5,657 bases of DNA from Bacilli bacterium (GCA_017476705.1 JAFUZI010000020.1:1-5657), one strand, 5' to 3'. Numbered from the stretch's first letter, positions 1 to 5,473 are shown. The notes: a model not told the origin generated them from the sequence alone. Program-made: numbers and translations.

Positions 1-2055
1 TACAAACCCTTTAGTTGTTTTAGTTATTAATGAATCAAATATTAATAATATTGAAGGTAAAATCATTATGACAACGATCATACTTATAATCGCTCCTCTA
101 GATATAAGTGTACAAAGTGATCCTATCATCTCTAATTTAGAATATATACCTACTCCAAATGTAGCAGCAAAGAAACAAAGTCCACTTACAAATATAGAGT
201 TTACTGAATTATCAAGTGCATTTTTCATTGCTTTATGTTTTTCTACACCTTTTTTTCTCATTTCTAGATATTTAGTAGTCATTAATATCGCATAGTCAAT
301 AGTAGCACCTAATTGAATAGTACCAATTACGATAGATGCAATAAATGGAATTGTAGATCCCATATAATATGGAACTGACATATTAACTAAAATAGCAAAC
401 TCTATACCACATACAAGTAGTATTGGAAGAGATATAGATTTAAGTACAAATAGCATAATAACTAATATTACACCAATAGATGTATAGTTAACATTATGGA
501 AGTCTTTATCACTTATTTCAACTAAGTCTTTCATTAAGGCTCCTTCACCTGCTACTATAGATTTTTTATCATATGATTTAACTATTTTGTTTACTTTATC
601 TATTTGACTATTTAACTCATCAGTAGCAGTTCCATAAATAGAATTTATAAAAATCATTTGATATTTATCACTTTTAAATATTACTTTAACATCATCACTC
701 ATAATAGATTCTGGAATACCTAAGTTAGATAATTCACTTGCTGACAATACTAAATCAATACCATCAATTTTTTTAATTTCACTAACCATATCATTTATAT
801 CGTTGTTTTTTAAATTGTTACTTACTAAAACAACTTCAGGTGAAACTATATTATATTGTTCTTTAAGTGTAGTATTTGCAATTGAACTTGCTAAATCCTT
901 TGGTAGTGATTTATCAAGATTATAATATACATCTACATTCTTATTACCATACCATGCTGGTATTAATAAAACTAAGAATACTATAAATATAGTTTTATAA
1001 TGTTTTAGAGTAAATTCCTTTAATTTTTTGAATTCTGGAATAATAGGTTTATGTTTATGACTTGATAATTTTTTATCAAATACAAGTATAAGTGATGGAA
1101 ATAGTGTTACAACACATATTAGTCCCATAATAACACCTTTAGCCATAACAATACCAATATCACGACCAAGTGTTAGATTCATTGTACAAAGTGCTAAGAA
1201 TCCAGCAACAGTAGTTAAGCTCGAACCTAAAACAGATACTAAAGTTTCACCTATAGCTTCACTCATTGCTTTATCTTTATTTTTAGTTTTTTTCTTAGCA
1301 TTTTCATACTTATGATATAAGAATATTGAGAAGTCTGTTGTAACTCCAAGTTGAAGTACAGCAGATATAGCTTTTGTAATATATGAGATATTTCCTAAGA
1401 ATATATTAGTTCCCATATTAAATAGTATAGCAACACCGATGTTTCCTAAAAGAAGAATTGGTGCGAAATATGAATCAAGTGCAAGCATTAATACTATAAT
1501 ACATAAAATTACAGCAATAATTACATATGCTACTATCTCACTATTAGATAAATCCATAGTATCTAGTACCATTGCAGTCATACCACCTACTTTAGTAGAT
1601 TTATCTGTTATATCTCTTATTTCTTTAACTGCATCTAAAGTTTTTTCATTTGATGTTGATGTTTTAAATGTAACAAGCATTAATTCACTATTATCTTTAG
1701 ATACTTTATCAACAACTTCACTAGGAAGCATTTCCTTTGGAATTGTTGTACCAGTTAAATCTGCTAGACTAACTACTTTTTCAACTCCATCTATTTCTTT
1801 TATTTTATCCTCTAGCATTAAAATATCATATGGGCTTATATTTTCTACAACTACTGTTGAAAATGCTCCCATATTAAAATCATCTGCTAGAATATCTTGT
1901 CCTTTCATTGTCTCTATATCTTTTGGTAAGTAAACTAAAATATCATAATTTATTTTAGTTTTAACCATACCAATTAGAGCTGGTATAAGTAAAAGGCAAG
2001 ATACAATTATAATCATTATTTTGTTTTTACAAACAAATTCACCTAACTTTTTCAT
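1..2055 (-). CDS. MMPL/RND family efflux transporter (C-terminus cut by window edge)
   Basis: The frame is open for 685 codons from an ATG at 2055 to the left edge, with no stop; I checked nearly all of it codon by codon. AGGAGG at 2062-2067 lies six bases before the ATG and fixes the start. The layout is the classic duplicated RND fold: TM1 about residues 11-30, an extracytoplasmic domain about 32-172, TM2-TM6 about 174-318, a short cytoplasmic link, TM7 about 352-370, a second extracytoplasmic domain to about 520, then TM8-TM12. The proton-relay Asp of the family is seen in both halves: GVTTDF (D241) in TM4 and GATIDY (D587) in TM10. MMPL proteins use proton motive force to export hydrophobic compounds or lipids across the cytoplasmic membrane; the substrate here cannot be read from sequence. 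The reading frame runs into the edge just after TM12, so few residues are probably missing. It is transcribed divergently from a TetR gene, which is the likely repressor. Confidence 0.93.
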   Translation of the reverse strand, partial: MKKLGEFVCKNKIMIIIVSCLLLIPALIGMVKTKINYDILVYLPKDIETMKGQDILADDFNMGAFSTVVVENISPYDILMLEDKIKEIDGVEKVVSLADLTGTTIPKEMLPSEVVDKVSKDNSELMLVTFKTSTSNEKTLDAVKEIRDITDKSTKVGGMTAMVLDTMDLSNSEIVAYVIIAVILCIIVLMLALDSYFAPILLLGNIGVAILFNMGTNIFLGNISYITKAISAVLQLGVTTDFSIFLYHKYENAKKKTKNKDKAMSEAIGETLVSVLGSSLTTVAGFLALCTMNLTLGRDIGIVMAKGVIMGLICVVTLFPSLILVFDKKLSSHKHKPIIPEFKKLKEFTLKHYKTIFIVFLVLLIPAWYGNKNVDVYYNLDKSLPKDLASSIANTTLKEQYNIVSPEVVLVSNNLKNNDINDMVSEIKKIDGIDLVLSASELSNLGIPESIMSDDVKVIFKSDKYQMIFINSIYGTATDELNSQIDKVNKIVKSYDKKSIVAGEGALMKDLVEISDKDFHNVNYTSIGVILVIMLFVLKSISLPILLVCGIEFAILVNMSVPYYMGSTIPFIASIVIGTIQLGATIDYAILMTTKYLEMRKKGVEKHKAMKNALDNSVNSIFVSGLCFFAATFGVGIYSKLEMIGSLCTLISRGAIISMIVVIMILPSILLIFDSLITKTTKGFV

Positions 2056-2078
2056 ATATTTCCTCCTAATCGAATAAT

Positions 2079-2107
2079 AGTGTAGCACAAAAATGACCAA
2101 TAGTCAA
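2079..2107 (-). promoter_or_regulatory. Promoter of the MMPL transporter
   Basis: On the minus strand the -35 box TTGACT (2107-2102) and the -10 box TACACT (2084-2079) are separated by exactly 17 bases. Transcription would start near 2072, giving a leader of roughly 17 nt that contains the AGGAGG site. The -35 box and the start of the spacer overlap the palindrome TGACCAATAGTCA, so a bound repressor would block RNA polymerase. Confidence 0.8.
2094..2106. promoter_or_regulatory. Putative TetR operator, transporter side
   Basis: TGACCAATAGTCA is a palindrome with TGAC/GTCA arms around a five-base centre, sitting on the -35 box and spacer of the transporter promoter. A related copy lies at the same position of the divergent promoter. 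TetR-family repressors typically bind short palindromes that overlap promoters, so this is the best operator candidate. Binding by the adjacent TetR protein is inferred. Confidence 0.6.
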
Positions 2108-2156
2108 TTCTTTGATAATTATTTAGATTTTGTTCTTATTTTATAAAGATAATAAA

Positions 2157-2170
2157 TTGACTATCAGTTT
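2157..2170. promoter_or_regulatory. Putative TetR operator, tetR side
   Basis: TTGACTATCAGTTT matches the transporter-side site, read on its own strand as TTGACTATTGGTCA, at 10 of 14 positions, including all of TTGACTAT. The right arm is degenerate (GTTT instead of GTCA), so this half would be expected to bind more weakly. The pair also gives a ten-base inverted repeat, ATAGTCAATT (2100-2109) with AATTGACTAT (2155-2164). Autoregulation is inferred. Confidence 0.5.
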
Positions 2171-2185
2171 TATATACGTTATAAT
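2157..2185 (+). promoter_or_regulatory. Promoter of the tetR gene
   Basis: TTGACT (2157-2162), a 17-base spacer, and a perfect TATAAT (2180-2185) form a near-consensus sigma-A promoter. Transcription would start near 2192, about 17 nt before the ATG at 2209. It mirrors the transporter promoter on the other strand, with the same -35 hexamer. Confidence 0.85.
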
Positions 2186-2208
2186 TTTATTAGATTGAAG
2201 GTGCATTT

Positions 2209-2829
2209 ATGAGTGATTTAGTTGAAAAAATAAAAACAAAAATAGAAGATAAAAAATTAGAAAAAGAAATCAAACTACTTGATTCAGCTTATAAATTATA
2301 TCTTACTAAGGGTATTAACAACACCTCTATTCAAGATATAGTCAATGAAGCTGGAGTTGCTAAAGGAACATTTTACTTATATTTTAAAGATAAATATGAT
2401 ATTCAAGAAGTATTAACAATAAAAAAATCTAATGAATTATTTCATAAAGCATTAGATAGTTTAAATACAGATGTTATTAATAAATTTGATGATCAATTAA
2501 TATTTGTAATAGACTTTGTAATTGATGAGCTAAAGAAAAATCCTGATTTAGTTAAATTTATATATAAAGATTTATCTTTTGGTTTTTATAATCAAGGTAT
2601 TAATACAATTTTTGAAAATGGTGAAATTGGTATATATGAGACATTTATGCACGGACTTAAAACAAATAATTTAAAACTTAAAAATCCAGAAGTAACACTT
2701 TATATGATTATTGAACTTACCTCTTCTACTATATTTAACTCAATTATAAAAGGTGTTCCACTTCCAATTGATGAATATAAACCATACCTTTATAAAACAA
2801 TTAGAAATATACTTAATGAAGACAAGTAA
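2209..2829 (+). CDS. TetR/AcrR family transcriptional regulator
   Basis: The 206-residue length is typical for TetR regulators. Residues about 20-66 form the DNA-binding domain: the helix containing DSAYKLYLTKG leads to the helix-turn-helix TSIQDIVNEAGVAKGTFYLY (39-58), followed by the characteristic FKDKYDI segment. Residues from about 70 onward form the variable all-helical ligand-binding and dimerisation part, which does not reveal the ligand. A charged Lys/Glu-rich extension of about 20 residues precedes the domain. An AAGGTG site (2198-2203) lies five bases before the ATG and supports the start. The gene is divergent from the MMPL transporter, with matching operator-like sequences on both promoters, so the likely role is a repressor of the transporter and of itself, released by a substrate of the pump. 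The terminator at 2822-2843 separates it from the next gene. Confidence 0.93.
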   Translation: MSDLVEKIKTKIEDKKLEKEIKLLDSAYKLYLTKGINNTSIQDIVNEAGVAKGTFYLYFKDKYDIQEVLTIKKSNELFHKALDSLNTDVINKFDDQLIFVIDFVIDELKKNPDLVKFIYKDLSFGFYNQGINTIFENGEIGIYETFMHGLKTNNLKLKNPEVTLYMIIELTSSTIFNSIIKGVPLPIDEYKPYLYKTIRNILNEDK

Positions 2830-2843
2830 AATACTTGTTTTTT
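2822..2843 (+). terminator. Intrinsic terminator of tetR
   Basis: ACAAGTA (2822-2828), loop AAA, TACTTGT (2832-2838) form a seven-base-pair stem that runs into six T residues (2838-2843). The tetR stop codon (2827-2829) lies inside the stem-loop. Only two G-C pairs are present, so it may be leaky. Confidence 0.6.
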
Positions 2844-2844
2844 G

Positions 2845-2873
2845 TTTACAAATTATTAATAATACTGTAATAT
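2845..2873 (+). promoter_or_regulatory. Promoter of the LiaF-like gene
   Basis: TTTACA (2845-2850), a 17-base spacer and TAATAT (2868-2873) lie directly after the tetR terminator. Start would be near 2880, leaving a leader of about 12 nt that is almost entirely the AGGAGG site (2881-2886), five bases before the ATG. Confidence 0.6.
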
Positions 2874-2891
2874 TGAATATAGGAGGATGTT

Positions 2892-3548
2892 ATGAAAAAA
2901 ACAACAAGAATTATTTATGGTCTATTACTTATTGTATTTGGATCACTTTTATGTCTAAAAAACTTAAACGTTATTAATTTTGACCTTTTTTTTGATGGAT
3001 GGTGGACATTATTCATCATAATTCCAAGTTTAATATCAATATTTGATAGTCACTTTAATGAAGGATTTATTGGACTTGTAATAGGTATTTTACTATTACT
3101 TGCATGTCAAGACTTTATTACTTTTGATTTAATTTGGAAGTTATTTGTTCCAATATTATTAATTTATATTGGTTTATCTTTATTATTTAAAAATACATTT
3201 TCAAAAAAACATAAAGAATTTAAAACAAGTGAAGATGCTAAAAACTATGTAGCTGTTTTTGCAGGTCAAAAATATAAAGCTGGGAAAAAAATAGATGATG
3301 CTAATTGCGTTACCGTATTTGGTGGAATTGACCTAGATTTAAGAGAAGTGAAAATAGATAAAGATATTAAAATATCTTGTGTTAACATATTTGGCGGTAC
3401 TGATTTATTTGTACCTAATGATGTTAATATAGTTGTATCTTCAACTGATTGCTTCGGAGGTTGTCAAAACAAAACTAAAGATTGTTCTGGTAAATACACT
3501 ATTTATATTGAAGCAGTTAATGTTTTTGGTGGATTAGATATAAAATAA
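2892..3548 (+). CDS. LiaF-like membrane protein (N-terminal TM domain plus LiaF C-terminal repeat domain)
   Basis: The 218-residue protein has two parts. Residues about 7-99 hold four predicted membrane helices (about 7-26, 36-53, 58-75 and 81-99), as in the DUF5668/LiaI-LiaF-type N-terminal region. Residues about 118-218 are the soluble LiaF-type tail, built of beta-strand repeats ending in a Gly-Gly turn: VFAGQK (122), VFGGID (142), IFGGTD (166), CFGGCQ (187) and VFGGLD (211), spaced 20-24 residues apart, as expected for a small beta-helix. In LiaF this tail inhibits the envelope-stress kinase LiaS; related orphan proteins are of unknown role. No two-component pair is in the window, so a LiaRS connection is not shown. 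Five cysteines lie in the tail (139, 163, 187, 191, 198). AGGAGG at 2881-2886 fixes the start. The gene has its own promoter and terminator and looks monocistronic. Confidence 0.85.
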   Translation: MKKTTRIIYGLLLIVFGSLLCLKNLNVINFDLFFDGWWTLFIIIPSLISIFDSHFNEGFIGLVIGILLLLACQDFITFDLIWKLFVPILLIYIGLSLLFKNTFSKKHKEFKTSEDAKNYVAVFAGQKYKAGKKIDDANCVTVFGGIDLDLREVKIDKDIKISCVNIFGGTDLFVPNDVNIVVSSTDCFGGCQNKTKDCSGKYTIYIEAVNVFGGLDIK

Positions 3549-3574
3549 AAAGTCAGATTTAAACTGACTTTTTT
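3549..3574 (+). terminator. Intrinsic terminator of the LiaF-like gene
   Basis: AAAGTCAG (3549-3556) pairs with CTGACTTT (3564-3571) around a seven-base loop, and the T run continues to 3574. It begins directly after the stop codon at 3546-3548. Confidence 0.85.
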
Positions 3575-3605
3575 AATTACATAAATAATTTAATTTAACC
3601 ATATT

Positions 3606-3634
3606 TTGACAAAATATTTTAAGTGTGTTAGTAT
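3606..3634 (+). promoter_or_regulatory. Strong extended -10 promoter upstream of a non-coding stretch
   Basis: A perfect TTGACA (3606-3611), a 17-base spacer and TAGTAT (3629-3634) are joined by a TG at 3626-3627 that makes an extended -10. Transcription would start near 3641. It lies about 210 nt before the next coding start, while the other protein-gene promoters here have leaders of only about 12-20 nt, so it probably drives an RNA element. Confidence 0.75.
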
Positions 3635-3640
3635 AAACAG

Positions 3641-3785
3641 CACATTAAAGGAAAATATATGGCATAATTTTCCATACAACAGCAGGAAGGTTGCACTTAA
3701 ATATTATATTTATATACAGTTTAAAGTGCTTTAACTTACCTTTACTACAAATTTATTAGATAATTGTAGTATAAATCTTTATACT
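3641..3785 (+). ncRNA. Candidate structured leader or small RNA, class not recognised
   Basis: The 303 bases between the LiaF-like stop and the next ATG contain no gene but do contain consecutive stem-loops behind the promoter at 3606-3634. H1: GGAAAAT (3650-3656) pairs with ATTTTCC (3667-3673). H2 is a long hairpin, 3684-3741: AGG/CCT at the base, an A/A mismatch, AGGTT with AACTT, a TTT bulge, then GCACTT (3693-3698) with AAGTGC (3724-3729) and further A-T pairs. H3: ACTACAA (3744-3750) with TTGTAGT (3764-3770). H4: AGTATAA (3768-3774) with TTATACT (3779-3785). H3 and H4 share bases 3768-3770, so they compete. No strong U-tract follows, hence the RNA may be a long 5' leader of the gene at 3852, or a processed small RNA. 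I compared it by eye with the common riboswitch, 6S, SRP and T-box consensus motifs I know and saw no match. The 3' end is uncertain. Confidence 0.4.
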
Positions 3786-3851
3786 GAATATAATAAATAT
3801 AATGTTATAGAGCAACTAATATTTTAAAATATTTGAAAGATAGGTGATTTT

Positions 3852-4196
3852 ATGACATTTGCGCTAAGTTTTGTAACCATTATTGGGCTAATTATTGGGC
3901 ATTTAGCAATGAAGAAGGGAAATAAAAAACTAGGTTATATTCAGGCTTTTTTAAATGTAATATTAGTTTTATTTACTGCATTATTTTGCTTATCAAAAGA
4001 ATTTTTTGAATATAATGGAACTGATTCTGATTATTTGTTTGTTAGAGCACTAAGCGGTAAATCAGTTATACCTTTATTATTACTCATTTTATTTATTATT
4101 TTAGAAGTAATTACCTTTATTAATTTATTTGATATAATGCACATAAAAGATAAATATAAAGCAAAACTTATAGAAAAACTAAAAGCGCTCATTTAA
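3852..4196 (+). CDS. Unrecognised small membrane protein, about three TM helices
   Basis: This 114-residue protein is not a family I recognise. Three hydrophobic segments are visible at about residues 3-18, 29-46 and 73-93, the first ending in a basic stretch (KKGNKK) that suggests an N-out arrangement. The loop from about 47 to 70 is acidic and hydrophilic (FFEYNGTDSDY). The C-terminal tail after about 98 is strongly basic (KDKYKAKLIEKLKA) and probably cytoplasmic. AGGTGA at 3842-3847 lies four bases before the ATG and supports the start. The gene follows the candidate structured RNA and ends in a strong terminator whose stem contains its stop codon, so it is probably a single-gene unit. It may be regulated by the upstream RNA structure; nothing shows its function. 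Confidence 0.75.
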   Translation: MTFALSFVTIIGLIIGHLAMKKGNKKLGYIQAFLNVILVLFTALFCLSKEFFEYNGTDSDYLFVRALSGKSVIPLLLLILFIILEVITFINLFDIMHIKDKYKAKLIEKLKALI

Positions 4197-4220
4197 GGCT
4201 TCATATGAAAGCCTTTTTTT
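4195..4220 (+). terminator. Intrinsic terminator after the 114-residue membrane protein
   Basis: AAGGCTT (4195-4201) pairs with AAGCCTT (4209-4215) around a seven-base loop, followed by T residues to 4220. The stop codon TAA at 4194-4196 overlaps the stem. Confidence 0.88.
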
Positions 4221-4228
4221 AATATAAT
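4200..4228 (+). promoter_or_regulatory. Possible promoter of the DUF6512-like gene, overlapping the terminator
   Basis: A perfect TATAAT (4223-4228) has TTCATA (4200-4205, four of six consensus bases) 17 bases upstream. The -35 box would lie in the terminator hairpin. Start would be near 4235, leaving a leader of about 13 nt, close to the short leaders of the other genes here. Read-through from upstream is the alternative. Confidence 0.4.
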
Positions 4229-4247
4229 TAATTAAGGAAGTGATATT

Positions 4248-4763
4248 TTGCAAATTGCTAGTATTATCATTATATCCATAATTGGTACTCTATCACATTT
4301 TTTATATGATATATCTGGTCATAATAAATTTGTAGGTTTATTTACAGCTGTTAATGAATCAACTTGGGAACATATTAAAATAGCATTAACTCCAACTTTT
4401 TTATGGAGTTTAGTTGATGGATACATGTATGGAGCTAATCCAAATTATTTCTTAGCAAAATTAACAAGTGTAATAGTTATAATTATTACTATTCCGCTAT
4501 TATTCTACGGATATAAAATTTTTTTTAAAAAAGATAATGTACTATTTAATGTTTTAATTTTTTATATAGCAATTATACTAAGTCAATTAAGTTTTTATTA
4601 TGTTTTAAACATGAATTATAATGGCTATATAGCCAACTATATATCCGTTATTCTTTTAGCGCTAATTTTTATTGGATATTTATCCCATACTATATTTCCT
4701 GGCAAAAGTTTTATTTTTAAAGATCCATTGACAAATAAATTTGGATATAAGGCTCATAAATAA
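4248..4763 (+). CDS. DUF6512-like integral membrane protein
   Basis: The 171-residue protein resembles the DUF6512 family of clostridial membrane proteins, whose function is unknown. The signature is HFLYDISG (17-24) followed by FTAVNESTWEHIK (32-44), with conserved-looking H17, D21, N36, E37, W40, E41 and H42, polar residues next to the first helix that could form a metal or ligand site (inference). About five hydrophobic helices follow the N-terminal one: about 1-20, 45-60, 70-90, 98-119 and 126-148. The C-terminus ends in the family-like FKDPLTNKFGY segment. The start is TTG at 4248: AAGGAAGTGA (4234-4243) lies at the right distance and no in-frame ATG occurs nearby. The gene follows a terminator and ends before another, so it is probably transcribed alone. 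Confidence 0.8.
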   Translation: MQIASIIIISIIGTLSHFLYDISGHNKFVGLFTAVNESTWEHIKIALTPTFLWSLVDGYMYGANPNYFLAKLTSVIVIIITIPLLFYGYKIFFKKDNVLFNVLIFYIAIILSQLSFYYVLNMNYNGYIANYISVILLALIFIGYLSHTIFPGKSFIFKDPLTNKFGYKAHK

Positions 4764-4767
4764 TTAA

Positions 4768-4796
4768 AAAAATACTAACAATATGTTAGTATTTTT
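4768..4796. terminator. Bidirectional intrinsic terminator between convergent genes
   Basis: AAAAATACTAAC pairs with GTTAGTATTTTT around the loop AATAT (4780-4784), with an A run on the left and a T run on the right. It can therefore end transcription of the DUF6512-like gene on the plus strand and of the minus-strand unit coming from the right. Confidence 0.85.
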
Positions 4797-4938
4797 AAAT
4801 ATTATAATATTCTTTGATAAATGAGATTATATCTGAATTATTTTCTAAAACTTTAGAGTTTTTTAGCAAATAATCTAAAGTAAAATATTCACCTTCTGTA
4901 TCAACGTAAACTTCATAGCAATAAAATATTAAAGTCAT
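4795..4938 (-). CDS. Possible small protein of 47 residues, unrecognised
   Basis: A 47-codon ORF starts at ATG 4938 and stops at TAA 4797-4795, inside the bidirectional terminator. The protein begins MTLIFYCYEVYVDTEGEYF and ends SFIKEYYNI; it is acidic and aromatic, composed like a soluble protein rather than like random AT-rich translation. Against it: there is no clear Shine-Dalgarno site before the ATG, and the only TATAAT upstream (4948-4943) is too close to the ATG to make a leader. The frame is open upstream to 4974, with a TTG at 4956 as an alternative start, also without a ribosome site. It sits between two terminators downstream of the acidic-protein gene and may be reached by read-through or be a remnant of a longer gene. 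Confidence 0.35.
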   Translation of the reverse strand: MTLIFYCYEVYVDTEGEYFTLDYLLKNSKVLENNSDIISFIKEYYNI

Positions 4939-4960
4939 TTTAATTATAAAATGCAAAATA

Positions 4961-4982
4961 AAAAAGGTTATTTAACCTTTTT
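4961..4982 (-). terminator. Intrinsic terminator of the acidic-protein gene
   Basis: On the minus strand AAAAAGGTT pairs with AACCTTTTT around a four-base loop, and T residues follow (complement of 4959-4966). The stop codon of the gene (4970-4968) lies within the hairpin. Confidence 0.75.
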
Positions 4983-5405
4983 AAGAATTGGACCTTTTTC
5001 CATTTCAGATGAATACCATTCATAATAATCATTAAAATGGTTTATTAAATTTTTATCATCTGTTTCTATTTCTTTAATAAATCCTATAAATTTATCAATT
5101 CTACCAATATAAACTTTGTTTTCTTCATATTCGAATGCACTTACAACAGTATCTCCTACTTTATAACTTTCTTCTATTTCTTCCATTTTATTATCTGTTT
5201 CTGATAAATATCTAAAACAATACTTTGCTTTAAATTCTTCATCTACTTTTGTAAAGCTTGTATAATAAAGTCTATCTACATAATTTGGTCTATTAAGATA
5301 TGCATCCACAAAGCCATCTTGTTCAGTTGAAAAACCAATGTATAGCTCCTTATCTTCTCCTTCAAATACTACATACATCTCATAAGGAAAATATTCATTT
5401 CCCAA
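4968..5405 (-). CDS. Unrecognised acidic soluble protein; start region possibly disrupted
   Basis: The open frame from TTG at 5405 encodes 145 residues. No membrane helix or signal peptide is visible. The protein is rich in Glu, Asp, Tyr and Phe and looks like a small beta-rich cytosolic protein, with strand-like stretches such as MYVVFEG, KELYIGFS and NKVYIGRIDKF, and a Lys-rich C-terminus (GPILKKVK). I do not recognise the family. The TTG has no ribosome site in front of it. In the same frame, 36 bases upstream, an ATG at 5441 has an ideal AGGGGG site (5453-5448) but is followed at once by TAA (5438-5436). Read past that TAA, the frame continues YRIVGTARCTLGNEYF, which looks like a natural N-terminus. 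The gene may thus carry a nonsense mutation at codon 2, use TTG or a rare start, or be controlled by the start-stop element. It lies downstream of tRNA-Trp with its own promoter. Confidence 0.65.
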   Translation of the reverse strand: MGNEYFPYEMYVVFEGEDKELYIGFSTEQDGFVDAYLNRPNYVDRLYYTSFTKVDEEFKAKYCFRYLSETDNKMEEIEESYKVGDTVVSAFEYEENKVYIGRIDKFIGFIKEIETDDKNLINHFNDYYEWYSSEMEKGPILKKVK

Positions 5406-5435
5406 AGTACAACGCGCTGTTCCAACTATTCTATA

Positions 5436-5473
5436 TTACATATAAATCCCCCTAGCAAGCTAATATTATTATA
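5436..5473 (-). promoter_or_regulatory. Promoter -10 box, ribosome site and ATG-TAA start-stop of the acidic-protein gene
   Basis: On the minus strand TATAAT (5473-5468) is a perfect -10 box, with no good -35 at the usual spacing. The predicted start near 5461 is followed by AGGGGG (5453-5448), six bases, and ATG (5441-5439), directly followed by TAA (5438-5436). The leader length of about 20 nt to this ATG fits the other genes in the window, which argues that 5441 is or was the true start. Confidence 0.5.

Noticed and set aside
68..295. Plus-strand ORF of 75 codons
   Set aside because: It is also antisense to the transporter, which is continuous and has clear family features across this stretch.
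1439..1933. Plus-strand ORF of 164 codons
   Set aside because: It lies entirely opposite the MMPL transporter frame, has low-complexity Ser/Ile/Thr-rich composition, no ribosome site, and is an antisense shadow.
2753..2977. Plus-strand ORF of 74 codons bridging tetR and the LiaF-like gene
   Set aside because: It overlaps both well-supported genes in another frame, passes through the terminator and promoter, and has no ribosome site.
3691..3759. TTG-started 22-codon hydrophobic ORF in the structured RNA region, possibly a type I toxin or leader peptide
   Set aside because: There is no ATG, the AGGAAGG stretch abuts the TTG with no spacing, and the reading frame runs through the stem-loop whose pairing better explains the sequence.
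3789..3803. Two overlapping TATAAT sequences as a second promoter for the gene at 3852
   Set aside because: No -35 box sits at 16-18 bases; the nearest candidate, TTGTAG at 3764, needs a 19-base spacer. TATAAT-like strings are frequent in sequence this AT-rich. It remains possible as a weak promoter.
4943..4948. TATAAT on the minus strand as promoter of the 47-codon ORF
   Set aside because: It lies only four bases before the ATG, so transcription would start inside the ORF.
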